Origin: Xestospongia muta | Taxonomy: Eukaryota > Porifera > Demospongiae > Haplosclerida > Petrosiidae | DNA: 64,000 nucleotides | Reading direction: 5' to 3' | NCBI GenBank assembly: GCA_963693285.1 | Contig: OY848919.1 | Span: 3,043,827-3,107,826 of the forward strand | Part shown: positions 19,106-29,899 of the stretch, piece by piece | How the letters are laid out: each line of letters begins with the position of its first letter | Numbering within the stretch: position 1 is the stretch's first letter | The notes under the pieces: generated by a model | The model's database searches: none | Told to the model about the DNA's origin: nothing | Seen by the model: only the letters and a program-made list of their open reading frames with translations | Position numbers and translations under genes: made by a program

Positions 19106-19225
19106 TCTGAAATATACGTCAGTCACTCTGTCTGATGCAATATTAATTAATATCAATGAGATTCATTAATATGTATTATTCATAAGTAAGAATTGCATTC
19201 ATAAGCAAAAATATATATAACATTA

Positions 19226-19960
19226 TTAAAATAAATAACGAAATAAACAGTTATGTATCTTTATTGCTAACCATATTAAATTGTTTAAGCAATGAATAAT
19301 AAGATTCGTAATAATAAATAATGAAATTAATTTTAAAAACATTTTAACAGAAATACTATAAAAATAAGAGATGTAATATTCTGACTCAGCTTTTATCAAA
19401 TACACTGCATCTCCCACTAAAATAGGTGGTTCAACACACCTATTATAGCCAGGTAAATCTGTTATGTTTAAGAGACCTTGAAGTGAGCCATCTTTACTTG
19501 AGAGGACATAAACAAAAGTACTTTCAGTGTTAATAAAAATTATCAATTCTCTATCAAGGTGGATGGCAGGAGAAAGTTTGAGCAATGAATCAAAAGGATA
19601 GCCTTTATCATCAAATGTCTTATAGACAAGACTTCACTTGGAACCCACAACAAACCCTTTATTACCACAGCTATATAAAAATGTTACACTAAAAAATAAC
19701 GTACAGCATCTACACAGTTCAACCAACAATAATAATAATATGTTCCCTACTCTAAGAGTATTAGCCAACAATACTGAAGCACACTTATCATCGCTACCAA
19801 CCTCATCAGCAATCCACAGTTCTTTGCCATCAGATAATACAGTGACACAGCCTGAACTTGTAATACTTCACTCGCAGGTGGTGGCACACTTAATGCAGTT
19901 GGAATATAAATAACATCTTCATTTGATAATGAAGGAGAGTTATAGAAAATGCATTAGCTA
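19226..19960 (-). pseudogene. Decayed PQQ-like copy
   Basis: 19340-19680 carries most of a second exon (SPAIHLDRELIIFINTES ... YLIKAESEY). It has a missing stretch near its start and a changed C-terminus. 19740-19950 carries a frameshifted piece of exon 1 (SPSLSNEDVIYIP, then LANTL in another frame). No complete frame exists. Third member of the tandem array, now dead. Confidence 0.8.
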
Positions 19961-19980
19961 TAGTATAGGGATCAGTATAC

Positions 19981-20175
19981 AATCATTGGAGCTATGATCT
20001 TTTTATCTTGCATAAAATGTCTATTTCAATATGATGTAACATCCAAGTAGTAAATGAGTTATAAAAATATAAATAAGGTCATTTGATCTATATCTATCAA
20101 ATTCTTACAGTTCATATATTAGTATAATGATACATAAAGCCATGAACTCTATAGTGGGAGATGTAGTGTACTTGA
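19981..20175 (+). repeat. Inverted repeat, left copy (partner 29538-29752)
   Basis: About 195 bp that reappears inverted at 29538-29752 with moderate divergence. Shared blocks include ATGATGTAACATCCAAG and CTATAGTGGGAGATGTA. The two copies bracket the C/D receptor region, 9.4 kb apart. Confidence 0.7.
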
Positions 20176-20630
20176 TCAAGTTTATTATATTGAAGGTCAT
20201 ATACATGTCTCTTGCTTATCAAGCATTTTTAAAGTACTTGAAGAAGTGGTTAGATCTTGAAGCAGTTGTACTTGTATTTGTGCTTAAACATTTTTGAAGT
20301 GCTTGTGCTTGAAACACTCATTGACCCATGTCTAGTTAATTCTAATTTAATTTGAGTGACAACAAACTTATTTGATTATGTCAGTTTATAGATATAAACT
20401 TATTCAAACTAAATTGATTATGAACATGCCTAAATATAAACATTAGTAGACTAAAGAATTAATATTCAAATTAATTTTATTTATAAGTAATATAATTTAA
20501 CAATTACAAACAGGAAATGAAAAGCAATTATATCAAAACAACAAGTTATAAATTAGGCAGCTAATAATTTCTAATACAAATTAAGTTGAAATTCATTAGT
20601 CTACACTAGTATTTTAATTTAATGTTTTTT

Positions 20631-21180
20631 TTTAATTTTTTATAAATGGCTCCAATTTTTTAGCAAAGTGGTGATAAATTATTACTATAATGAATATTAT
20701 GCATATACCCATAACAAATATCACAAATAATACTCTCAGTGCACAGATTATAACCATATTTTTTATCTCAGATGTTTCACAGCTTATGAAATATTAGTAT
20801 TATTTAAAAAAGGAAATTAAATTACCTTTGCTCCATTGCTGTACCAGTACCTATAATGATATTAATTTATTAACTAAACAGACTGTTAATTACCATTGTA
20901 TATTATAATCTTATAGCAAATGTCAGGATCATCATCAATATAAGCTTCATAAGAAAGGTTGTCATGCTGTGTGGTGTTTCAAGAATTTTCATAGATACAC
21001 ATTTTTGTTGATCAAACTTATCTGTTTGATTTATTATTCCTTCTTTTATGATGATGGTACAATTGGCATTCCTTGATAGTTTTTTCACATCTTCAACACA
21101 GTATTGTACTGTCATATTAGTATCTAAGAAATTGTCAACTTTCAAAAAGCTTGATGAATAGACTAGTATGATATATATTA
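20631..21180 (-). pseudogene. Receptor C-like gene fragment
   Basis: 21165-20893 parallels exon 5 of receptor C (SSSFL, NCTIIIK, TIxGTP-type end) but shifts frame after the TPHS segment. 20850-20826 looks like a short linker exon. 20768-20631 encodes a hydrophobic helix (VLFVIFVMGICIIFIIVIIY) and a ~12-residue basic tail before a stop. The signal peptide, Ig and FN3 exons are missing. Confidence 0.7.
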
Positions 21181-21203
21181 CAATGTAAAGATAGAACCTC
21201 ATG

Positions 21204-21325
21204 ACATTGCTGGCACTGGTAACTGTACTGAGGGAACTTGTAATGTTACATCAACACAACTTTATCTTGTCAATATGAAACCTTTGCCACATATGTATTT
21301 ACAGCTTGTGTTATGAGGTGTGTTG
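21204..21325 (+). pseudogene. Receptor B/D-like FN3 exon fragment
   Basis: Nucleotides match receptor D exon 3 (26540-26650). The frame reads GNCTEGTCNVTSTQLYLVNM before a deletion and frameshift. It is divergent to, and adjacent to, the receptor C-like fragment, reproducing the minus/plus order of the intact pairs. Confidence 0.75.
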
Positions 21326-21822
21326 AACTTGGTCTGTTCTTCTGATCAACTATACCCATTTTGGAAAATTTGGAGAAAACATTCAGTTAAAAATACTAAT
21401 ATGAACAAATGAATTTCTATTTAATTTATATTAGAAATTATTCGCTGCAAAACTTATATATTGTTGTATTCTTTGCTACTAATATGTTTTGATATAATTG
21501 TTTTTTGTTTCCTGTTTTTAATTGTTGAATTATATTAGTAATATTTCAATTTGAACATTAATTCTTTAGTCTGCTCATGCCTAAAGGGTGCCTAACATAA
21601 AAAATTATTTTTGCTGAAAAACACGCTAATATGTAGCTATTTGCAAGTGTTTATTACACCAAAAATCTTAGTGCTGTTACTGCTATGGTAAAAAAGATAT
21701 AGAGCTTCAAAGTTGAAGCATTTGCAAGGCTTGCAATTTACTTCCTGTAACGGGGGTGGGCTCCATGATGACGTGTTTTTAGTCATTGGATGAACTGTGT
21801 ATGCATGCTTGACATTCTTAAC

Positions 21823-22120
21823 ATGGGGAAAAGATGTATTGTGGCTAGATGCAGTAATGAAAACAAGGATGGTGTATCCTTATTCAAATTCCCTAAAAGA
21901 AAGGAAATAAGAGAACAGTGGATTAAGTAAGTTAAGAGGACTAGAGCAGGCTGGACAAGGCCAAGTGACTACACAGTTATCTGCTGCTGTCATTTCATTA
22001 AGGATTGCTTTGAGACTTCAAGTTTACTAGCTAAAGAGATGGGGTGTGTTTTCAGAAGACAAAAACATCACACCTTGTACACTTGTACCTTTCTTATGCA
22101 GTACCTAGAGTTATCGAAAT
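21823..22120 (+). pseudogene. THAP-type zinc-finger domain with in-frame stop
   Basis: Starts MGKRCIVARCSN with the CxxxxC pair, then VSLFKFPK, then W, then the CCHF pair and a DCFETSSLL segment. This is the C2CH DNA-binding THAP domain. A TAA stop at 21928-21930 interrupts it between helix and strand. The frame is open again to about 22118. It is either a dead gene or the N-terminus of a decayed THAP transposase. No partner domain follows. Confidence 0.75.
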
Positions 22121-22129
22121 AGAACAGAC

Positions 22130-23003
22130 ACAATAGGTGAGCATACTAGTTGATTTGCATCATTGTAATCCAAGTAATAATAATATCACAAATATGTTGA
22201 TGAAAATTAATTATAAATCTGGGTATTTAAATCTAGTGTAATTATCAGATGGGAAGGTTTTCCTTATAACTGTTTATAGCCAAATTATACAATTGTACAT
22301 AGAGACATTATGAAACACCTTTTTAATTGGAAATTGTGGTTGAAATTTTTACTATGTATGATTAATACTTTCATCCATAATATATACCCACAGTCTATGT
22401 CATTGCATCAACAATGTGACGAACAGATAAAATATATAGCTCAGCATTGTTTTATATCATCAAGACATACCACAATAAGCTGTACTATATCCTCAATTAG
22501 CCATACACAATCAAGTATAATATGTAGCAGTTGACATGGCTAAAGCACAATGTATTTAATAATAATCTATTCTTCATAACTTAAGTAATTCTTTATATGC
22601 AATCATAATTTTCACACTATTTGAAAGTACAAATAATATGATGATGATGGTGAGTAGACTACCAATGTATTAATTTCTTTGAAATCCCTAATCTGAGCTA
22701 GTTGCTGATGAGAGCTCTAATAACTATTCTTTGATGGATAAGTGACTACATTTTGTTGACTACATTTATAAATATAATGTTCTATTGTATAGCTAGGAAT
22801 AAAAAAGTCACAAATGATGTATAAATATTATAATAATAACTTTTCTTCTACGTTTATACCAACAAAACAAAATTGAAACACAATAATTAAAAATATAAAC
22901 AACAAATATAAATTTAACTCTACGCGAAGTCAGCAGAATATGTGGTAGTACTAAAAGCAAGATCTCATAATAACTATTAACTAATTTTCAAGATACTGTT
23001 ATT
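22130..23003. other. Intergenic, 3' of receptor C
   Basis: AT-rich. I see no recognisable coding sequence. Confidence 0.4.
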
Positions 23004-24706
23004 CTAAACAATTCCGTTTATAGACACTCCTATAAATAGAGATAATAAGCCTGCAGGTATTATCAGTGCTCCTAAGAGTGTCGTCTTTGCTCCACTAGGA
23101 GTGTTATCTGTAATAATGATATTAATATTATTAGCTAAAAAGATAATTAATTACCATTGTATGTTAATATTCCATGAGTCCTATAACAAAAATCAATATC
23201 CCCATCAATATAAGCTTCATAAGAAAGATTGCCATATAGTGTTCCAGGAATGGTGATAACTGCACAGCCGTCTTCTTCACGAAATTGATGTGTTCCATTT
23301 ATTTCTCCTTTTATGATGATGGTACAATTGGTATTGCTTGGTAGGCTATTAATATTTTTAACACAGCATATTACGGTCATACTATTTTCCAACATGTCTT
23401 TTTTTTTAACTTCTAAAAAGCTTGATGAATAGTCTAGTAAAATATGTAATATATGACGAGATATTATGCCAATTTCAACACATAAAACTTACATAATTTT
23501 TTTGCATTTGGTTGACTCTCTCCATATACATTTAATGCTGATACATAAACAGTAAACACGCCTTCATAAGGCAATATGACATAAGACATCCCAGAATTTG
23601 TAGTATTATGGTATTCTTGATGTATTAATTCATTATTTTGGCCAATTACTCTTACTTTATAAAAATCTGCAGCTTGCTCTTGAGAACACTAAAATTAAAT
23701 TATGAATTTACTATAAATAAATCTATTATGTTGATAAACTCACTTGCCAATTCACTTCTGCATTAAAACTAGTTGTATTGCCCATATTGTTATATAATAT
23801 GGTGCATACACACACCTCAGGAGTTGCAGGAGCTATATATACAAACAAACGTTATGATACTTATGCGATATAGAGAGTAGCAATGTTACTTACAATACGA
23901 CTCTGTTTCCACTTCTAGGCTTGTTTGATTGGAACACCCACAATTTTCAACTCTTAAAGAGAACAAGTATGTTGTGTTTGCTAGAATACCAGTCACAGTA
24001 AAATTGTTTCTTCCATCTATAATATAGGTCGCTCCTATGTGTGTGCCCTCAATGGGAGGTGGTTGTATATTTAGAAATGCATGCTCCACTATGCTGTTGT
24101 CATCAAATTTCCAGCTTATGGTCATAATTCCGTATCTGTTGGAGTCATTTTTGAAGTCAATTGGAGCAAGTGGACTTTCTTTATGGGAGAACAATCATTA
24201 TTTGAGTTAATTGTATATACTATTGTATTATATAATGAAGGTATTTTTATTATAGTTATTGTAGAACCTGTTGTTGTAACAAATTTAAGCATACATCCTG
24301 TGCACTTACCTATATAGTTAATAGTACATTTTTTAGGATTGTCATTATCGTTTGGATCTCGACATTGGATGATGAGGTTTTCATAAGAAGAGTTCGGATA
24401 GAATTCCAAGGTTGTCAGCAAGAAATCACCCTCGATCTTTTGTATAGTGGCAATAAAGCCACTGTCATTCTTTTTGTTACCTTCATAAATATCAGAGCCT
24501 CCATAAAATTGAATTATATCAAATAGACCATCTGGACTCTCCCATATAACACCACTCATTTTAGTAGCTCTGCAGTTGAGTACGACTGCCGTATTAGGGC
24601 ATATGCAGCTGCAGTCAATACTAGTTTCAGCAAGCGTTACATCAAATACGAAAGCCAACACGCTAGAACACACTACAGCGTATGAAAATACTCCAGTAAG
24701 GTGCAT
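23004..24706 (-). CDS. Receptor C: Ig/FN3 surface protein without cytoplasmic tail
   Basis: Model exons (minus): 24706-24310, 24178-23894, 23832-23744, 23688-23493, 23433-23155, 23107-23004; 449 codons. Order: signal peptide (MHLTGVFSYAVVCSSVLAFV), a cysteine-rich Ig-like domain (IDCSCICPN, VLNCRA, IIQCRD), and an FN3 domain (DFKND...ISWKF, ending RVENCGCS). A second FN3 is split over exons 3-4 (ALNVYGESQPN), and exon 5 adds a cysteine-containing unit. The last exon encodes SGAKTT then a hydrophobic run (LLGALIIPAGLLSLFIGVSI) ending NGIV-stop. That looks like a GPI-attachment signal or a tail-less membrane anchor. Head-to-head with receptor D, 1.2 kb away. No named orthologue recognised. Confidence 0.75.
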
Positions 24707-25940
24707 TTTACTGCGTATTAAATCAGACGATATAAGTTGATAATAGCAACAAGCTAAAGAGGGAGGGACTGACTATGCATTTGCGTCAAAATTGAAGAGA
24801 GGTCATGAATTAGTCTTAAAGAATAGTCGCCAACGCCAAACTAACAATGAATATAATCTCGCCAACACACTCACAGTTGCATGAATTAAGTTATAGTAAT
24901 AAAAATAATTATTATAACAATAAGATTTAATAATCTTATAATTTAAATAAAACTATTTAATACACAAAACAAGTTAAAAGCTTATATAGAAGCAAGCTGT
25001 GTTTAGACATAGATAGTAGAGTCCACTCTACTATCTGTGGTTTAGGTAACTAGCATTCTTTTCAAGCAACATTAATTGTTCTTTAATATGAAATTATATT
25101 AGAACCTAACTGTAATTGTTCGCATTATAAAAGTACAGCATTTCTTTGCTGGCTATCTTAATAATACTTTGAATAAAATAAACAAATAAACAGAAGTTAA
25201 AGCAATATATATATGAAAAAACATAAAAGCAAATAACTAAAAGTAATAAAAAAGCTTAAAGCAAAAACTTTATTGCTAATCAAATCCTAAATTCAAGAGT
25301 GTAGGACCATAATTCTCACGTTTTTGTTATATAAGATATAAATTTTTCAGGTGTTTTACAGTAAGCTTGATAAAAATAACATCATCATTTGTTTCTTTTC
25401 CCTTTACTTATCAGCCACGTTCCCAGGGGTTCAGCGAAAGAATGTAACGCCTGATAGCTACTGCTTGGGCTTAAGCGTAATTTCTATGTTGAAATATAGT
25501 ATACTCCGTCAACTATGACGTAAAATTCCCTTTTACCACAATGTTTGACTATCTAGGAAGGCTACCTGTAGTGCTGATTGTAACCTCTTAGCAACTAGGG
25601 AGACCAGATCTATCTTTTTAAATGAACACTTCTTATTCATTAAAGTCACATATACAGAGTAACTAACCGACTGCTTGAATGCCTGTAAGTCTACAATAGA
25701 CATGTAGTAAATAAAACGTCATCAGTATAAACCCAGCCTATCGTCGTCATTTCCTTTAAAATTGTAATTATGACGTTATTTAATGCATATATTAAATAGT
25801 TACGGGCATGCGCAAGCAGTAGTTTCCAGGCGTTCCATGCCATATGTTATCCTTTATTATTTGTATAGTGGGAGGAGTTGAGTAAATTTGTGTATAATAT
25901 ACTTTGTTTGTCTCTAGTTCTTCACGAACCGGTTTAAAAA
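24707..25940. promoter_or_regulatory. Divergent intergenic region between receptors C and D
   Basis: 1.23 kb between the start codons, AT-rich, with no gene. Position suggests it holds both promoters. I see no clear counterpart of the TGACACAAA repeats of the A/B region. Confidence 0.3.
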
Positions 25941-28414
25941 ATGAAATTTCTGTTTTTCTTCCTAGTAAGAGGTTAGTACTTGCATTATAGCATTATTATA
26001 CTGATTCATATATTTCTTTAGTTCAGTTGTGTTGCTCAGCTATCCTGAATTTGCAGTGTGGAGACTCAAGATTGCATTGTCCAGGAGATATACAGTATTT
26101 TACTTGTGCAATTGAAAGCGACAATTTGCAATGGGAGAGCTCAATATTTTCTCGAATTGAATTTTATGATTCACCAGTTGGTGCTGTAAAAACCAAAGAA
26201 GAGTTCAGTGCTAATGTTTCTAATAAAACAAGTTCTTCTTACATGATAAGTGTATTGACATTTCCAAGTGACTCAACTCTTACTGGAGTAACTGTAACAT
26301 GTCGTGATATAGATGATGGTGATTTTAAAATCTGCATAATCAATGCTACATATCCAAGTAAGTAAATTTCATTTTATGAATATTAACACCAGATTGTACT
26401 TATTTTTTTCTAGATTTCGCTGTTGCTTCAAATCTTGAAGCAAGTCCAGTGTCATACAGTAGTGTCCTTCTCCATTGGGAGTCTAATAGTGTCAATAAAT
26501 TTGGTTTTCTGCATTACAATGTGAACATCAAACCTCCTGGTATTGCTGGTAACTGTACTGAGGGATCTTGTAATGTTAAATCGACAGATGTCTATCTTGT
26601 CAATATGAAACCTTTGACCCCTTATATATTTACAGTTCGTGTTGGAAGCTGCGTAGGTATAGGGCCAGAGAGTAGGAATCTGACTTTTAACATTCCTGCT
26701 TATAGTAAGTGATTTTCTATAACAAGTGTATGTACTGCTATGTGTAAATCTACTTCATTAATTTTGACTTTGCAGATGGAAGTGATCCTTATAGGAATTA
26801 TAATAGTGATCATGAAGTGATTGGCAATTTTTAAGTATTCATTTTCTATAAATTTATATACATAATAGAATGAAAGGAATCCATTGGTTTCAAAACTCTG
26901 TACAAAGCAGTATAGGATGCAGAGTTATGGCTAAAACTCAATCTGCAAAGTCAAACCAAAATCTTTGCGTTAAGATGTTGATACATACCATTTATTTTCA
27001 TTTCTCAGAACCACTTTCACCCAATAAGTTGAATGTTTGCACTGTTTACAATTTGACAAGTCAGACAGACTTAGCTTATGTTAATTGGCACGTGAGTTTA
27101 TTTATGCAAAGTTCATATATAGACACATCTTTTTACGCTCTGTTGTTTAGTTTTCTCAAGTTGTAGATGACTTTTGTCCCATCACATTGTATTTTGTCTT
27201 ACAAATTGTTGATCATAAAGGGAACATAGCTCTTTACAACATCTCACAATCTGACTATACATATGTACCTGTCACTCAAGGAGAGATATACAACATCTCA
27301 TTGTCCAGTGTGAATATTGTCGGTAAAAGTGACAATAGTGTCACAAAATCAATAGGTATGTATTTTTAGAACAAAAGGTTGTAGTCATGTTTATAGAAAC
27401 ATGACTATTCTATATTTAAAACAAACAATTCCAAGAGTAACTATTACATTAATTACATTAAAAATTGTTTTTTCTGGGCTATTGTGAAGCACATCAATAA
27501 GTGTTATGTAAACTTATATTCTTAAAGTTCTGGTTGTATTATTTATTATAGAAATAACTTCCTTTGTATCTGTTGAAGCAAACCTCATTGGAATAGACTT
27601 TGCAGTACTACATATCACTGTTCAGTGGTCAGAGCCATGTGGATCACTACTAGATATTACTGTTGTATACAATGTAAAGAATACTACACACAACTCTACT
27701 ATAAAATATCAGTATAATCTGATGTCAGATAAAAATGGATCAATAGTTGTGATACAAAAGTTAGAAGTGAATTCAATATATGAATATCAAGTATATGTAT
27801 ACAATGCAAAAACTTTAATCATTAAACCTGTCAATGGTGTTTTTAAGACACTAAACACTACCATTATACCAGGTTAGAATCACAAACTAATAATAGTAAC
27901 TGTTGATTTACATACTATAGACCTTACATCATTGGTACCAAACTCTGCAGAACATTACACTAATAAACCAATAAAATGGACAGATGGCACTATAAGTGGA
28001 TTAACAACAGAATCTTATACTAACCAACAAACTAAATGGATACATGAAGGTATAAATGTATAAATAAATGGTGTCAATATCACTTACTAAATATTAGGTT
28101 CAACTTTCATCACTCCTGTTGTGACTCCTACAAGTTCTACTTATAATGATCATACAATTCATCCATTACATCTATTGTCAAGTGGTATTTTTTTCAGTTT
28201 ACTCAGTTTGGCCTCAGTCATTGTATTGTCATTTGCTCTAACTATTTTTGGTTGCTCATGCTACATATGGAGAAAGAGAAGACAGAACCATCATGTCCAA
28301 ATAGCAACACATAGGATGTGTGTTACTAATGTACTGGATGTTAAAGATAATGATGCTTATTGCACGGTTGTAAGGTCCAACCATTACGAAAACATTTATT
28401 TTGGACAAATATAA
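25941..28414 (+). CDS. Receptor D: Ig + FN3 transmembrane protein with tyrosine-motif tail
   Basis: Model exons: 25941-25971, 26022-26357, 26414-26704, 27009-27091, 27151-27355, 27552-27872, optional 27921-28049, 28098-28414. This gives 570 codons, or 527 without the optional stalk exon, which is exactly 43 codons and in phase. Signal peptide (KFLFFFLV), Ig-like domain (LHCPGDIQYFTC ... VTCRD), FN3 domains, one helix (SLLSLASVIVLSFALTIFG), a WRKRRQ stop-transfer and a ~50-residue tail. Tail tyrosines lie in NDAYCTVV and NHYENIYF. YENI fits a Grb2-type YxN site, and both have a hydrophobic residue at +3. Clear paralogue of receptor B. Exon 6 is nearly identical to that of B while the Ig exon is far more diverged. 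Confidence 0.82.
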
Positions 28415-29537
28415 TTTCATCCCAATGTTCCATGTTTATTTCTGCTCATGTGTAGCATCATTTAGTTTGGATATCATTGTGTCATCATTAGCAGTAAAAA
28501 TTTAAAGCATTACACACAGAATTGAATTTAGTCCTAGGCCTCGTTGTAACAAGTAGTCAACTTCCTTAATCATTTAATCATTGGACATAATTAATAACAG
28601 TTATACCATAATGATAAAAATAAGTGGTTGTTTACCTATACCCAAAATTGTATGAATACGGTTAATATTGAATCTTCAAGTCAAAATTAGGATGACAGTA
28701 TGGATATCCCTACATAAAAACCATGATATCAACTGTTATTAACTGAACATCAAGTCAAGTGACCTACACAACTGTTCCTAATACTAACAGTAGTCTAGTT
28801 TATTATTGTTGATAAAGGAACACTCATTGTTAAAAATAATTGTGAAACAAACTGCTACAAAAATCTGCCCTGTAATGCAATACTTAATACGTTCATGGCA
28901 CCTTAATCATAATCTTTGAGATGGTTTTCAACATACTTGTAAGAGATTACAGGTAAATTCTTGTTACATCTATATAACTTGTATGTTGTTCATGGATATT
29001 CTCATGACCACATTTTTTGATTGTAGTTACATTTAAATGCGACAATGGCTAGGCCTAAATTCATCAAAGGTCTTACCAAATTACCAAATTACATCATTTT
29101 CACTCACTGATTTAGAAATATTTAAAAATGTATTTGATTTAGCAGAATTATTTGTTCAGAAAATGTCCTTTGATTTATGATATGGTCAACCTAAGATCTT
29201 CACTACATTGCTACTACTCTGTAACTAATTATCTCTTACTGATGCTATTCCTGAAAACAAAAGATGGCAACAAGGATTAAAGGCCTTGTTACATTATCTT
29301 ATAAATTTATTGTTAGCACCGAATAGATCTGAGTTGAAACATGTGATAGTAAGTAACTATTGTGATATCCATATCTAATATAAATAGGTCAGCATGATCC
29401 ATAATCTAATATAATGAAAAAATAATAAATATTTCTGATTGATAATTTTTCTGGCTGCAACATGTCATCCAAGCATCAATGAATAACAATTAAAATAATT
29501 ATAACAAGCAATAGACACGAGCACATCAAAATAGACT
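28415..29537. other. Intergenic between receptor D and the second PQQ-like array
   Basis: AT-rich. I find no gene, although short frames resembling ordinary protein occur around 29100-29350 without a recognisable family. Confidence 0.4.
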
Positions 29538-29752
29538 TGATTGTGAGCACATTACATCTCCCACTATAGAATTCATGGCTCTATGTATCGTTATACCAAT
29601 ATGTGATGTGAATTGTGAGAATTTGATAGCTATATCAATCGAATGACTTTATTTATATTTATATTGTTATAATTCATTTACTGCTTGGATGTTACATCAT
29701 ACTGAAATAGCCACTTTGCATGCAAGATAAAAAATTCAAAGATCGAATGATT
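29538..29752 (-). repeat. Inverted repeat, right copy (partner 19981-20175)
   Basis: Reverse-complement partner of 19981-20175. It lies just past the 3' end of the PQQ-like gene at 29900-31359. Confidence 0.7.
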
Positions 29753-29899
29753 GAATAGTATAGCTATATATTAAAGTTGCCAGTATTGTATGTATCTATT
29801 AGTCTCTGAGCAATATTCATAGCATCATAACTTTCTCATAATATTTAATAATAAAATTAGCACAGAGATATTATATTATGTGAATGGTAGCCAGAAAAT

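Larger units (their letters stand above)
20448..21572. mobile_element. Inverted-repeat cassette holding receptor fragments
   Basis: Left arm 20448-20625 and right arm 21380-21572 are reverse complements, starting AGACTAAAGAATTAAT. The right arm has a ~26-bp insertion. Between the arms lie a minus-strand fragment of a receptor C-like gene and a plus-strand fragment of a receptor B/D-like FN3 exon. It could be a transposon that captured host exons, or a palindromic remnant of a divergent gene pair with related 3' flanks. I see no target-site duplication. Confidence 0.6.

Noticed and set aside
19638..19913. Plus-strand ORF of 91 codons
   Set aside because: Antisense of the decayed PQQ-like copy.
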